Positions 48,349 through 58,754 of a stretch of DNA of 64,000 bases are shown piece by piece (positions within the stretch are counted from its first letter, which is position 1; every line of letters starts with the position of its first letter). Source of the DNA: a virus. Position numbers and translations under genes: made by a program. A model generated the notes under the pieces. The model was not told where the DNA came from. It was given only the letters and a program-made list of their open reading frames with translations, and searched no databases. The stretch covers positions 30,920 through 94,919 of the IMG/VR virus record IMGVR_UViG_3300046652_000008, one strand, 5' to 3'.

Positions 48349-48507
48349 ATGAAACACTTTCTCTACCTTCTCGTCTTCTCAGCCGTCGCGCTTGCGCAGG
48401 GCGGGGGAATCAGCGCAGAGCAATTCCGCTGCTGCCGCAGTCCCGTCATTTACGCCAACCGCCTTGACTGTAGTTGTTCAATAAGACCATCAGCGCTGAA
48501 TGCGTGA
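48349..48507 (+). CDS. 52-aa secreted small protein
   Basis: CAAAGGATTCCC before ATG 48349. Residues 1-17 (MKHFLYLLVFSAVALAQ) are a Sec signal peptide ending ALAQ. The mature part is Cys-rich (RCCRS, DCSCS). Function unknown. Confidence 0.6.
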   Translation: MKHFLYLLVFSAVALAQGGGISAEQFRCCRSPVIYANRLDCSCSIRPSALNA

Positions 48508-48613
48508 TAGGCACAAACGATGCAAGCTAACGCCATCACCGAATCGCTGCATGTAGATGTAAAGCGATGTAGCCAATGCAAGGAATTGAAATACAAAACC
48601 ATGGGGCCACTAA

Positions 48614-48979
48614 CTATTTGTTCCTGGCCTTTGCTATTCCAGGCATATCGACAGTTGGACCTTGTTGGCTCTTGCTGGATTCGCCAGTAATGGAATCATC
48701 TTTGGTTTCTGGCATCTTTGGTGGGGCTACGGAAGTCTTTACCTTGCTTGAATCAATGTAGGCTTGCGCGGCCTTCTCGCCACCAGAAGCGTAAGCGCCA
48801 GCTAACTTAATCAGACGGCCAAACCCAGCCTCTTCGGGCATTCCTTCGTCCATCGCTCCGCTCGGCTTAGCGCCCTTGGGAGCCTTGTCCATTTCCTTCT
48901 CCATCATGTATTCCTTGAAATACTTAGTGAAACTATCATAAGACGACGGGGATTTTCCAGGGCCTATTTTATTTGCCAT
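48614..48979 (-). CDS. Virion-region hypothetical protein
   Basis: 121 aa, hydrophilic, Lys/Ser/Gly/Pro-rich. Last gene of the leftward virion cluster, convergent with the secreted proteins. Start ATG 48979 has no Shine-Dalgarno but a TATAAT ends 5 nt upstream. No family recognised. Confidence 0.7.
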   Translation of the reverse strand: MANKIGPGKSPSSYDSFTKYFKEYMMEKEMDKAPKGAKPSGAMDEGMPEEAGFGRLIKLAGAYASGGEKAAQAYIDSSKVKTSVAPPKMPETKDDSITGESSKSQQGPTVDMPGIAKARNK

Positions 48980-48984
48980 AATTG

Positions 48985-48990
48985 ATTATA
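48985..48990 (-). promoter_or_regulatory. TATAAT 5 nt before a start codon
   Basis: On the minus strand TATAAT-CAATT-ATG, in the 14-bp gap between two virion genes. If real it drives a leaderless message for the downstream gene only. Confidence 0.4.
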
Positions 48991-48993
48991 AAC

Positions 48994-51900
48994 CTAATCG
49001 CCAAAGGCGAGTTTCATATTCACGGGAGGCGAGGTTATGCCTGGAGCCTTAGCCTTCTGGGATTGCTTAACGTGCCTAAGCGCGTCAACTACCTTTTCAG
49101 GCCCATAGTGATCAGTGAGTGCCTTTACGAAAGAGAGCGCAACCTTGTCAAACAATCCCTTGGTGGATTCGGGAGCGTTAGCAACTTTCGTCCCAGACAC
49201 CGAGACCCCAAGCTTGTACTGCTGACTTTCGCTAGCCCCAGATCCCCAATCTGCAAGTATCTCATGCAATATGGCGTTGTCTCCAGAATATCCAGACCTC
49301 TCGTAGAAGTGCCTCAAGACGCCGAATTCGTTATTCGATAACACCTTATTGACGACGCTTCTGTAGTCCTTACCACCCATGAAATCCATTAGATTCCCAA
49401 GTGACGTAAATACGTCAGAATGCACGAGTTCATGGTTTAGCGTACCTCGCGTTCCTCCTGGATTCCTTGAGACAACATCCACGAATACAATCCCGCGCTT
49501 ATTTCCTAGATTGTCGCGTACACTTCTAACAAGATCCAATACTGGAGCATGGGCCTCTGCCGCTAAATTAGGAAGAATTGAGCCCATGATTGTTCTAGTC
49601 AGGTTAGCAGCAGCCGCTTGGTTTACCCTAACCCCATTAATTCTAGTTCCAGGCTTAAATACACCGAGGGCCACATATGCTGCGCATACCATGGCATTTG
49701 TCGCGTTATTCATGTATATCCTGGTAGGCATATCCTTGCTGTTGTATACGCGATGCGCCATTTCCGCCACAACCTCGTCAATTGGCCTAGTCTTACCTTC
49801 GGCGTCTTGCATCGCTACGGGCTTAACTAACCCCTTGCTGGACCTGTCGAATAGTGTGGTCTGCTCTGGGTCGCTTAATTCTGGAAACTTCTGCGCATCT
49901 TCACCAGCAAAGTCAAAACCGCCCTGTGCTTTACCAGCACGCATAACCTTCAGGTTATCTAGTATCTTATGCGCTAACGCAGCCCCCTCTTCGGGCTCAA
50001 GCTCAAACTCGCCCTGCCCCGGATTCTTCTCAGGCTTGTAGTTAAACATATCCATAGACTTTGGAGGGGCATTCTTTTTTCCTCCGCTCATCGGGGAATT
50101 AAAAGTGTCCTGCATCTTCTGCTTCAGGTTTTTAGCGTCTATGTCGTCCTGAATGGCTTTAGCCTTCGCGCCTGCAACTTGCCGCTCGTTCTCTAGGTCT
50201 TGCTCGTACTTAGACCTTGCGGACTTGTCCTGTTGCTCAAACCCTTCGTCTATCAGCGACCCTTGCATACCAGCAGGAGTCTTCTCATAGCGCACTGGTT
50301 GAGATGCCGATACTTCACCAGCACCAGCGGCCATAGCCTTGTCGCCCTTATCCGCTATTTTCTTAGCTTCCTTGTCGGCCTTAGCCTTTGCTCGATCTTC
50401 CGCTATTTTCTGGTCTACGAACTTAGAGGCTTCCTGAACCAACTCTAACTTAGTTTTCGGCACGAACGGATCGCCACCCATGGCCGCGTGCATCGGGCTA
50501 TTAGCAGCGTCTTCGCTGTTCTTTTCATCCAGCACGAGCGAAGCATACTTCTGGATAAATGCCTGTACGTTCACAGCAGAGTTTTTGTTGTTTAATAGCG
50601 TCTTTGCTACTTCCGTAACTACTTTATTCTCGGCAAGGTCGCCCTGGACGTTTAACTCACTCGTCATCCTAGCTAGCGACTTACCCTTGAAATTCTTGAT
50701 CTTCGCTACAGCTTGCCCTATGTCGTCGCTAGTTACATGGTCACCTTCTGCCGTCAGCCCAAGCGACAATCCATTAGCCTCAGCGTACTCACGGGCCTGC
50801 CCCATAGCGGGAGCAGCAGCAATCAGCCCATTAGTGATCCTCTTAGTATTATCTTTCGTGTTCTCCGATGCACGCTCTGCTAACTCTGCACCATTATACG
50901 CCCATCGAACTACGCCTAACGTAGCACGACGCATCATGTCTTGGTTCGGATCGTTTGTTCCCTCGATATTCCACTTACCCTGTTCGTCAATGGGAAGCTG
51001 GTCTCTTAGGTTTCTCGCTACCTTATCCATACCTGTTACGTTTCCATCTTCGTCTGTGGATAGTTCCCCTATAGCTTTTGGTATTCTACTGATAGCGTCA
51101 TACGCTGCCACCTCAGCGTCTTTTCCAGGGCGAGACGTAGGGGCATTGGCCTCTGATAGCATATTCCATTTCTGCTCGTTGTCGAGCGCTGTCTTCCGTA
51201 CAGTGACGAGTAATGGTAGCCTTGTGTCTGTGCTTGGATCTTTAGCATCAGCAATCAGCTTTTCTACCTGAGCACGACTCATCCCAAGTTTACGAGCCCG
51301 GCTTGGCAATTCGTCAATAAACTCAGAGTATAGCTTCGCCATCGGAAACTGCTTCAGCGTTCCCTTAGCGTCGAGCATCTTCTGATACTGTTCGCGTGAC
51401 TGTAACATCGCCTCGGACTTGTGGTTTCCTAGCTCAACAACTCCGCGCTGATCTATTCCAGGGACGCCCTCTCCGTTCCATACGCCTTCCTGTAAGAATT
51501 GCTCAACCACTGGTTCTGTCTTTATCTTATGGATTAAGCCATTAGAATAGTTGGAGTCGTTCATTCTTGGCTGAGAGTCGGATTTGTATCTGAATGAATT
51601 AAATACATCCTGGACTAAGGCCATTGCATGGTCAATTTTGTTCTTCGGATTCACCTTACTGGGTAGACTTACATCTTTACCAACGATGAAATTATCTGTA
51701 GACCTTTCTGGATCATATTTCACGTCTGGCGGATTAGGTTTCTGAAACGATAATCCATTATCACCGTCAGCCTTGACGCCAGGAATATCCATAGCTCCCG
51801 GAGGGGCCGCTATTTGCCTAGGCTTCATAAAGTCAGGCAACGGCATCCCGGATTGCTTAAAGCCGATAACTGCCTTAACCGCGTTCAGCGCAGTTTTTGT

Positions 51901-53322
51901 AGCCTGAATAGCTTGCGGAGCAATTGGATGATCTGAATCTCCCGCTTGACCGATAAAATCCTCAAGTTGCTTCCCAATATGCGCTAGTTCCGTATTGTTC
52001 TTAGTTAGTAGGTCCAGCGTATAGGCCGGATCTGCGTTCCTGGACGCCTGTAGGTGGCTCACGACAGCGGCAGCATCCTTGGTGTCGTCTACGATCCTCT
52101 GATGCTCTGGTGCCAGCGGTGGGCGCACAGGGCCGCTCTCCATGTCTCCAGAAGGCGGCGTAAACTGCCCAGCAAGCGGAGGCTTGATCGGCCCAGCCGT
52201 TTTCGGGGTAGATGGCGACCAATCGCTAGCCGTAACCACGTTCGGGGGAGGTACGGGTTGCCCCGGCATCGGGCCATTAAGTGGGGTAGTGGCAGGAGCC
52301 AATGGTGGTCGGATTGGACCCATCGGCATATCACCATTGGGCGGTCCGTATTGTCCAGCAAGCGTCGGGCGTATCGGCCCATTCTGGGTAGGTGCAGAAG
52401 GCGTCCACTTACCAGGATCTACGAAAGTTGGCCCAGATGGAATTTCTGACACTGGCGCGGGAGGAGCGTTCGGCTTATCAGGCTCAAGCGCCGATGCGTA
52501 CTTGCCCTTCGTATCCGTCGAGAATAATCCGTTATTGTTCGCGGTATTCATCTCGCTCTTTGGGCTAGATATGTTCTTCGCGTGGTTGAATGAATCTACC
52601 GCAATCTTGGCAGCTACGCCCATCTTCCCGAATAAGTACCCGGCCTTAGAGTAGTCACCATCAGACCACGCTTGCTTTACTTCCTTAGAACTATTGATTG
52701 CATCGGTTAGGGACAAATACCCAAATCCGATAGAGGCTCCGAGACTAACTAGCTTGCCAACCGTAGCTCCAGCAGGGCCAAATGCAGAACCAGCCACAGC
52801 CGGAATAGCTGTCATCGCACCCATTAAGCTTACTTGGCCGGGAGTGGTGAAGCTGGTAAGCTGATCGGCGGCTCCGGTTGTCATTCCCTCCGTGAAATCG
52901 GAGACTTTCCCCTGTTTCTTGGGATGCATCCCAAGCCATTGTTCTTTTAGCTTGTCAAACGTTGATGCGTATGTGTCATAAGCTCCGCGAACGTTGACCA
53001 TGCCTTCCGGCGTGGCCCCATAATCGTTCTGCGTCCCATACGGGATCATGTCTTTGGAAGACGTTCCTAGCTTCGTTGCTGGTCCGTTAAGCTGCGCTCC
53101 GCGCATACCAGGAATATCTCCCGCTACCGGAGGAGCATTAGATTTTACAAACGTCGGAGCCTTTAGGTCATATAAGTTAGCCTTAACTTCATCGGGTAGC
53201 TTCAGTTTGTCTAACTTTTGGACAAACTCATCCCGCGTCCGTGAGCTGTCGAATGCCTGCGCGGCAGCGCTCGCGTCGGGCGAGGAGGCATATGGGCCAA
53301 GGATATTAGTTAGGTCTGCCAT
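48994..53322 (-). CDS. 1442-aa internal virion (ejection/polyvalent) protein with zincin motif
   Basis: The largest gene of the window. N-terminal half Ala/Pro-rich with a repeated Pro-rich unit (GPIRPTLAGQYGPPNGD / GPIKPPLAGQFTPPSGD). Long helical middle. At about residues 1297-1301 stands HELVH, the HExxH zinc-protease motif, with a Glu near 1354 (ILHEILADW) that could be the third ligand. Its order after other ejection-type genes suggests a protein injected with the DNA, as for T7/P22-type internal proteins; the protease domain could process proteins on entry. Expressed with the upstream genes by a TAATG stop/start overlap. Confidence 0.7.
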   Translation of the reverse strand: MADLTNILGPYASSPDASAAAQAFDSSRTRDEFVQKLDKLKLPDEVKANLYDLKAPTFVKSNAPPVAGDIPGMRGAQLNGPATKLGTSSKDMIPYGTQNDYGATPEGMVNVRGAYDTYASTFDKLKEQWLGMHPKKQGKVSDFTEGMTTGAADQLTSFTTPGQVSLMGAMTAIPAVAGSAFGPAGATVGKLVSLGASIGFGYLSLTDAINSSKEVKQAWSDGDYSKAGYLFGKMGVAAKIAVDSFNHAKNISSPKSEMNTANNNGLFSTDTKGKYASALEPDKPNAPPAPVSEIPSGPTFVDPGKWTPSAPTQNGPIRPTLAGQYGPPNGDMPMGPIRPPLAPATTPLNGPMPGQPVPPPNVVTASDWSPSTPKTAGPIKPPLAGQFTPPSGDMESGPVRPPLAPEHQRIVDDTKDAAAVVSHLQASRNADPAYTLDLLTKNNTELAHIGKQLEDFIGQAGDSDHPIAPQAIQATKTALNAVKAVIGFKQSGMPLPDFMKPRQIAAPPGAMDIPGVKADGDNGLSFQKPNPPDVKYDPERSTDNFIVGKDVSLPSKVNPKNKIDHAMALVQDVFNSFRYKSDSQPRMNDSNYSNGLIHKIKTEPVVEQFLQEGVWNGEGVPGIDQRGVVELGNHKSEAMLQSREQYQKMLDAKGTLKQFPMAKLYSEFIDELPSRARKLGMSRAQVEKLIADAKDPSTDTRLPLLVTVRKTALDNEQKWNMLSEANAPTSRPGKDAEVAAYDAISRIPKAIGELSTDEDGNVTGMDKVARNLRDQLPIDEQGKWNIEGTNDPNQDMMRRATLGVVRWAYNGAELAERASENTKDNTKRITNGLIAAAPAMGQAREYAEANGLSLGLTAEGDHVTSDDIGQAVAKIKNFKGKSLARMTSELNVQGDLAENKVVTEVAKTLLNNKNSAVNVQAFIQKYASLVLDEKNSEDAANSPMHAAMGGDPFVPKTKLELVQEASKFVDQKIAEDRAKAKADKEAKKIADKGDKAMAAGAGEVSASQPVRYEKTPAGMQGSLIDEGFEQQDKSARSKYEQDLENERQVAGAKAKAIQDDIDAKNLKQKMQDTFNSPMSGGKKNAPPKSMDMFNYKPEKNPGQGEFELEPEEGAALAHKILDNLKVMRAGKAQGGFDFAGEDAQKFPELSDPEQTTLFDRSSKGLVKPVAMQDAEGKTRPIDEVVAEMAHRVYNSKDMPTRIYMNNATNAMVCAAYVALGVFKPGTRINGVRVNQAAAANLTRTIMGSILPNLAAEAHAPVLDLVRSVRDNLGNKRGIVFVDVVSRNPGGTRGTLNHELVHSDVFTSLGNLMDFMGGKDYRSVVNKVLSNNEFGVLRHFYERSGYSGDNAILHEILADWGSGASESQQYKLGVSVSGTKVANAPESTKGLFDKVALSFVKALTDHYGPEKVVDALRHVKQSQKAKAPGITSPPVNMKLAFGD

Positions 53323-55238
53323 TATTCAGTTGCCTTGTTTGGAGGAGGAGCGTTGGGGTTATCTTCGGGAGTCTGACTTTGATAGTTAGCTATACTATGC
53401 CCAATCATATTCACCCATCTTAGCTTGCTAGAGTCAACCGGAACGGTAGATAGCGTATTTGCAAGTATCTTGGTGGTTAGCTTCCTGTTTAGCAATATGT
53501 TCTTAGTAAACACGTATAAATACTGCATGGCGGGAGGTTTCCCCTCTGCCGTTGCACCGATAACACGCGCATTCGTCAAATTCTCATATCCACTCCCAGC
53601 TTTGACAAGTGTACTTGCTTTCTGGCTGAGATTCATCTTTTGCACGTTCAATACATCTATCGCATCACTCTGCCCAATGCCATAGTTCCGCATTAGCGTA
53701 CCAACAGCCGCCTGTGGGTCTACTTTATTCATCAACATTTCCGCGCTGTCTTTGAATAGACTGCTGATGCTAGCAGCAACCGTGGACTTGAACCTATTGG
53801 CAACATCTGCAAATGCTCCACTAGTTTTAGATGCCTCATATAACGCCTTAGCGTTTCTATCTAATGACGTAGTTATAGGATATACCTTCTCTCCGTTCGG
53901 TCCACGTCTAACAGCCATCGTCTCGCCAACAGACAATGGAGAGCCCTTCTTGATGTCTCCCACTCCAGCATAATCACCTAACTTTTCGTTATACCTGCCT
54001 GTACTCGCGTAACGCACGGGGGGAGCGCCAGAAGGAGCAATGTTAGGATTGAGTAGATTGTCAACGGTATCCCCTACAATTGCTTCTAGCTTGGGCATGT
54101 CTGCTTTTTCTCCAGCATTGGCAGAGCGAAGATACTTAATATGGTCCTCTACGTCTTGCGGAAGAGTAGTAAGCCCAGCGTATCTAGGGTCATTATACGC
54201 TACCTGCCTAGCCTCTCCAGCCGCATTAACTTCATTCTGAAGGGTTGTCTGAGATTGCTTGCCAATGTATTCTACGTTTGGTTCTCCATATGGACGCCCT
54301 TCATCCAGGATGGGCCGAGTATGCAATCTACCAGAGGCGTCTTTAAGCTCTGTTTCTCCAGGTACAATCACGTTCTGCATTCTCGCTTTAGTGTACGGAG
54401 TCAATTCTTCAGTATCAATACCCCATGACTTGAATAGCATTTTCTTGGCAACTTCACGCGGCCACTTATACGCAGTACCTAAGGCATCTAGTGCCGTACT
54501 TGTAGCGTCAGCCGTTCTGCCAACAAACCCCTGCATTGACGGAGGAGCCTTAGCGGCTAGAGCATTACCCGTAGATTTCACCCAAGGAGCTACAACCTTT
54601 TTTGCAATCTCTCCAGTTTCAGCAGCAGCATTAGGATATGCTCCCAGAACTTTATTTACGGCAGTTAGCGGATTTAATATATCAGATGCGTAGCTAGTGG
54701 TATTAGCCGCCCTTGTCAGTGTATTCGCAGCATCAGTAAATTTGAGTGCCCTAGTCCCAGCGCTTACGGCTCGAAGCCCGGCAGTGCCAATACCCAATAG
54801 AGCACTCGCGTCTGCTATTGCACGAACCGGATCTTTCTTGAAATTATCCGCAAATCCATTTGTATAGTATCCCGCAAGCCCAGGATCTTTGTATCCCGTC
54901 CCGAAGTAATCAGGGTCAATCGGGCTTACTTGCAACGGAACGCCACCCGTAAAGCCTCCAGATATTGCCAGACTAGCGACAGCGGCGGGAATGTTGACGA
55001 CTTGCCTTGCCAATGATTCTGGCACGTTACCAAGCGTTTCCTTGACGTATTGCCCAGCCTTACCAAGCGAAGCCATGCCAGAAGACACGAGATTCTGGGA
55101 ACTTTCCTCAGATTTCGGCGGCGCATTAGGCGTAGATGCGGTTGATGGATCTCCTACCGGGACTCCACCATACTTAGACTTAAACTCCTGATCGTCAACA
55201 GGGACACCGCCGTACTTAGATTTGTATGGTTCCGCCAT
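53322..55238 (-). CDS. Ejection-type internal virion protein with SKYGG repeats
   Basis: 638 aa. The N-terminus has two copies of (K)SKYGGVPVxD (residues 6-29), a small repeat often found at the start of phage internal proteins. Then helical Ala/Thr/Leu-rich sequence. No enzyme motif seen. TAATG overlap with both neighbours, so translated as part of a chain. Family is inferred from position and composition. Confidence 0.65.
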   Translation of the reverse strand: MAEPYKSKYGGVPVDDQEFKSKYGGVPVGDPSTASTPNAPPKSEESSQNLVSSGMASLGKAGQYVKETLGNVPESLARQVVNIPAAVASLAISGGFTGGVPLQVSPIDPDYFGTGYKDPGLAGYYTNGFADNFKKDPVRAIADASALLGIGTAGLRAVSAGTRALKFTDAANTLTRAANTTSYASDILNPLTAVNKVLGAYPNAAAETGEIAKKVVAPWVKSTGNALAAKAPPSMQGFVGRTADATSTALDALGTAYKWPREVAKKMLFKSWGIDTEELTPYTKARMQNVIVPGETELKDASGRLHTRPILDEGRPYGEPNVEYIGKQSQTTLQNEVNAAGEARQVAYNDPRYAGLTTLPQDVEDHIKYLRSANAGEKADMPKLEAIVGDTVDNLLNPNIAPSGAPPVRYASTGRYNEKLGDYAGVGDIKKGSPLSVGETMAVRRGPNGEKVYPITTSLDRNAKALYEASKTSGAFADVANRFKSTVAASISSLFKDSAEMLMNKVDPQAAVGTLMRNYGIGQSDAIDVLNVQKMNLSQKASTLVKAGSGYENLTNARVIGATAEGKPPAMQYLYVFTKNILLNRKLTTKILANTLSTVPVDSSKLRWVNMIGHSIANYQSQTPEDNPNAPPPNKATE

Positions 55239-57127
55239 TACCGTTTTTGGAGCCTATGCCCATCCTCTATGTAAATCGCACCCTTTGGCAAGGCGTCAAA
55301 CTCGGCCTGACTGTTTACGGTTGGGACGGCAGGAGCCTGAGTGGGATTAGCCTCACCCTGCTTAATCCGTTGCCATCGAGACGGAGTAGTAACCACATTT
55401 TTTGGAGCAGCGGCGGAAACAGGTGGAGTGTTACTCTGCGATGGCGTGACCGTAGTCTGAGTATTCGACGGAATAAAGGGGACGCCCTTCTCGTCTGCCG
55501 CCTGCTTAGGCGTCATTCCCCAGTGGATAGTATGCGCTATTTCGTAATTGGTCTTACCCTTGAACTGTGGATCTTGATCGTTGCTGATCGTTGGATTCTT
55601 TGGATCATTCCATCCAGGATGTGATGCTTTCCAGTCGTCTGGGATGTTTTGGTTATAATGCTTACTAGAGAAGGCATGGGTAAACTCTCTTGGCTGTGGA
55701 TTCGGATTCTCTTTTGTCCACTCGCTAAGCTCTACCTGATGATCCGGAATCAACATCTCCATGTTGTTCTTAATCGTCGGCATCATGTTCAATTCCCTAT
55801 ACAGGGGATTCATGGCATACGCATTATACGCGCCCTGAATCACGCCATTGAGGTGGTTGCCTAATAGATTAACCTGCTCCGCTAGCTGATGTTGCAGGTA
55901 TAACCTAGCCTTTTCGGGTAGCATCCCTTGGCCCGTCCATTTAGACGGCAGCATTCCAGCTTTTTGTAATATGCCGATGCCGTCCTGGACAGCGTTATAC
56001 TTTTCGTTGGTAACGCCAGCGCCAGGATGCGATATGTTCGCAAACGCCGTAAGCATACGAGTATCGTCAAGATTATTCCATGTCTTTACGTTGCTCTCGG
56101 GAGTCCCTAGCGTGATCGCGGGACCAGCATTTGATCTGGCAGAGATATACGCAGCAACAGATGGAACCTTTAGTAGCCTGTCTTGGAAACTCCCCAGCCC
56201 CGTAGTTATAGCATTTAGCGCTTGCATCTTACGCGCTTCGCCTGTCATGGATGCTTGCACGTTTCGGTTATCAGCCGTGTCTCGGCTTAGTTGTGACGCT
56301 CTCCAATGCTCCGTAGCATCACCAACAATTTTATTAGCTAAAACCGGATCTCCCCACTTTAGGGCATTAGTCATTGCGGACATCTTAGCATCACGGAAGA
56401 TATTTGCTTCTTTTTCTTCTCGCTGCTTCTGTAGCCCAGTGACTCCAGCGCGTGGCCCTATGTTGTTTAGCGTCTCCTTAAACGTGTCGTAATAGGCAGC
56501 TTGCTGTTCTGGCGGTAGGTATTTTTTGGGAGGGGTTACGGCCCACTTCCAGCCCATAGCCTTTATAGCATCCTGATCCACTACCCTATTAGATTCAAGG
56601 TCTATGGCAAACCTTGCCCCAGGCTGAGTAGGGTCTGAAGATCCGATGCTGTAAGACGCCACCTTAATCGAGCGTCCAGTTTCTGGATCGTAATAGAACC
56701 CCTGCTGTGGATGCTTATTCTGAGAACTAATCTCATCCCAAAGGTCAGAACTGAATGGGGCTAGATTCTTATATGCTTTGTCTAGGGGAGCCTCAGTCTT
56801 CCCCGCGAATGGGTTTCCACCCGGAGCTACACTAGGGCCAACGCCCTGCGTAGCAGCCACGGCAGGAGGAGCCTTCGGTCCAGTAGTTGGACTTTGCAGT
56901 GTTGGATTGTCAACGCCAGCAGCAGCCGGAGGGGCTATTGGCGCAGGAGGAGCACTGGCATCCTGCAACTTGAACCCTTGACCGTTGTATCTCTTGATGG
57001 CATTTATGTAACCATCTTGGTCTACATTCGCTGCTATCGGATCTCCGTTAGCCTTAGCCTCTTGGTACGCCTGATCGTAGGATTTGGTTGTACCGTTGTC
57101 CAGTATAATTGACCCATTTTGCGGCAC
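55238..57127 (-). CDS. Ejection-type internal virion protein
   Basis: 629 aa. Pro/Ala-rich N-terminal region (residues about 55-115), a helical central part and a conserved-looking C-terminal end (SQAEFDALPKGAIYIEDGHRLQKR) resembling the tails of internal virion proteins of other podoviruses. No catalytic motif. Position: between 57131 and 53322 genes in the virion order. Confidence 0.65.
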   Translation of the reverse strand: MPQNGSIILDNGTTKSYDQAYQEAKANGDPIAANVDQDGYINAIKRYNGQGFKLQDASAPPAPIAPPAAAGVDNPTLQSPTTGPKAPPAVAATQGVGPSVAPGGNPFAGKTEAPLDKAYKNLAPFSSDLWDEISSQNKHPQQGFYYDPETGRSIKVASYSIGSSDPTQPGARFAIDLESNRVVDQDAIKAMGWKWAVTPPKKYLPPEQQAAYYDTFKETLNNIGPRAGVTGLQKQREEKEANIFRDAKMSAMTNALKWGDPVLANKIVGDATEHWRASQLSRDTADNRNVQASMTGEARKMQALNAITTGLGSFQDRLLKVPSVAAYISARSNAGPAITLGTPESNVKTWNNLDDTRMLTAFANISHPGAGVTNEKYNAVQDGIGILQKAGMLPSKWTGQGMLPEKARLYLQHQLAEQVNLLGNHLNGVIQGAYNAYAMNPLYRELNMMPTIKNNMEMLIPDHQVELSEWTKENPNPQPREFTHAFSSKHYNQNIPDDWKASHPGWNDPKNPTISNDQDPQFKGKTNYEIAHTIHWGMTPKQAADEKGVPFIPSNTQTTVTPSQSNTPPVSAAAPKNVVTTPSRWQRIKQGEANPTQAPAVPTVNSQAEFDALPKGAIYIEDGHRLQKR

Positions 57128-57130
57128 GAA

Positions 57131-58105
57131 TTACTTTGCTCCTGCTATAGTAGGCCATCCGTTTTTGTCAGTAGCCACGTCAAGACTTGGGGCTTGTATG
57201 GTTGGATCTGCCTGCGCTGGCTGTTGAGCAGTGGATGCACCAAAGAATTTAGCTGGACCCTCTCCAGGCCCATACTGCCCAGGCGCAGGAAGCGTAGGAG
57301 CCATTGACGGAGCAGCAGGAGTCGCCTGATTGGATGGAGGCGCAGTCTGCGGAGTAGTCGTCCCGTTGATTGCCGCTATTCCAGCGTTCAGTGCTCCAGG
57401 ATCTCCAGCTTTCAGGAAATTAACGCCCATTTCTTCTGGGTTAACTCGCCTAAGTCCTAGCCCTTCCCTAGTAGTATTGTAGTCCTGAAGATGCGGAAGT
57501 ATCTCCCCAATATGCGGAAGCGCTCCATGATTCTTGGTGATTATTTCATTGTACGCAGTGTGAAACTTTGCGCTAGCCTGTTGATCCAAGTACTGAACAG
57601 ACTTCGATTGGTCGCCAAGTTGAGCAACAACGTTCTGCAAAACATTCGGATCGAAGTTGTTTACTTGCTTGTTATTTATATTTCCACCAAGTAAATTGGA
57701 AGCGTACTGCCGTAACATCCCAACCACAGGATGACCACCAGCCTGTTCAGACTTTCCAGGCTTTTCCCCGGCGATTGTGTGCAAGAATGGCTGAATTAGC
57801 TGGCCCGTCAATTCCTGTTTATATTGCGGAGCAAGACTAGAGTTCTGCACAGCCTGGATTGCTGTATGATAAGCGGATTCCTGCCGTTCTCGCTCTTGTT
57901 CCTTCATCATGTAGTCTTGAATGCGATAGTTTCGTATATGTGCTAATACCGTGTTAGCTATAGATGCAGCGCCAGCGGCAGGACTAATCCCAGGCTGTGC
58001 TTGAGGAATCGGCTGCTGCGCGTATCCCTGTAGGTACTGAGTAAACGGCCCACGGTCTATGCCGTTCTGATATACTACTTGATTTCCGTTTTGATACTGT
58101 GGCAT
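57131..58105 (-). CDS. Virion protein, Gln/Pro-rich
   Basis: 324 aa, starts MPQYQNGNQVV; hydrophilic, helical middle, C-terminal half Pro/Ala/Gln-rich (APPSNQATPAAPSMAPTLPAPGQ). Probably a structural or ejection component. No family recognised. Confidence 0.65.
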   Translation of the reverse strand: MPQYQNGNQVVYQNGIDRGPFTQYLQGYAQQPIPQAQPGISPAAGAASIANTVLAHIRNYRIQDYMMKEQERERQESAYHTAIQAVQNSSLAPQYKQELTGQLIQPFLHTIAGEKPGKSEQAGGHPVVGMLRQYASNLLGGNINNKQVNNFDPNVLQNVVAQLGDQSKSVQYLDQQASAKFHTAYNEIITKNHGALPHIGEILPHLQDYNTTREGLGLRRVNPEEMGVNFLKAGDPGALNAGIAAINGTTTPQTAPPSNQATPAAPSMAPTLPAPGQYGPGEGPAKFFGASTAQQPAQADPTIQAPSLDVATDKNGWPTIAGAK

Positions 58106-58115
58106 ATACTATCCC

Positions 58116-58727
58116 CTACCCCGCAAAGTAATTAGTCCCGCCACCGCCGCCAGTGCTCTTTACCGGGAATAGACTCTTAGATAGCCCACCCGTAAACGGA
58201 GCAGCTAAACTGCCAGCAAGACCAGCAAATGCATTCGTAGTAGCGGCCTTCGCTTGTGTGTTTGCGCTCTGTTGCTGTAGGTTCGTCTGTGACGCCATAC
58301 CAGCCCCACTTAATGCCGCACCCTGTTGTTGTAGCCCGAGACTATCCAGCATTTGTCCGTAGTTTGCTAAGTTACCAAAAGATTTAGTATATGCATCATT
58401 CATGGCTCCAGCGTTTTGAGTAGCCACGCCGCGAGATAGTGAAGATAGCGCAAAAGTACGAGCCGCGCCAGCAGGGGCAGAATTATAGATATCCTGTCTT
58501 GCCGTGCCTGCCTGTTCTGCTATATTGGTAAGTTGGGGAGCTATAGCCTGAGTCATCTTAGACTGGTCGCCACCAGCTAACGCTTGATTGTATTGGATTC
58601 CAGGCTGGAGGATTGATGTTCCCTGTCCGATGTTCGATGTACCAGCAGCCGAGGACTGATTAGCGAAACCTTGCCCAAAATTGATTAAACTCTTTGATGT
58701 GTTGTTTCCGCTTGCTGATCCGCCCAT
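58116..58727 (-). CDS. Small internal virion protein
   Basis: 203 aa, Gly/Ala/Ser/Gln-rich with little charge. Such composition is typical of small ejection proteins of podoviruses. Preceded by a TGATATAAT motif. No named family. Confidence 0.6.
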   Translation of the reverse strand: MGGSASGNNTSKSLINFGQGFANQSSAAGTSNIGQGTSILQPGIQYNQALAGGDQSKMTQAIAPQLTNIAEQAGTARQDIYNSAPAGAARTFALSSLSRGVATQNAGAMNDAYTKSFGNLANYGQMLDSLGLQQQGAALSGAGMASQTNLQQQSANTQAKAATTNAFAGLAGSLAAPFTGGLSKSLFPVKSTGGGGGTNYFAG

Positions 58728-58754
58728 AGTTCCAGGTACACCCCGCCTACTATT

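Noticed and set aside
48520-48690. A 56-codon ORF after the secreted protein, with CSQCKELKYK
   Set aside because: It runs antisense into the end of the leftward virion gene and has a poor ribosome site. A two-cysteine motif alone is not enough.
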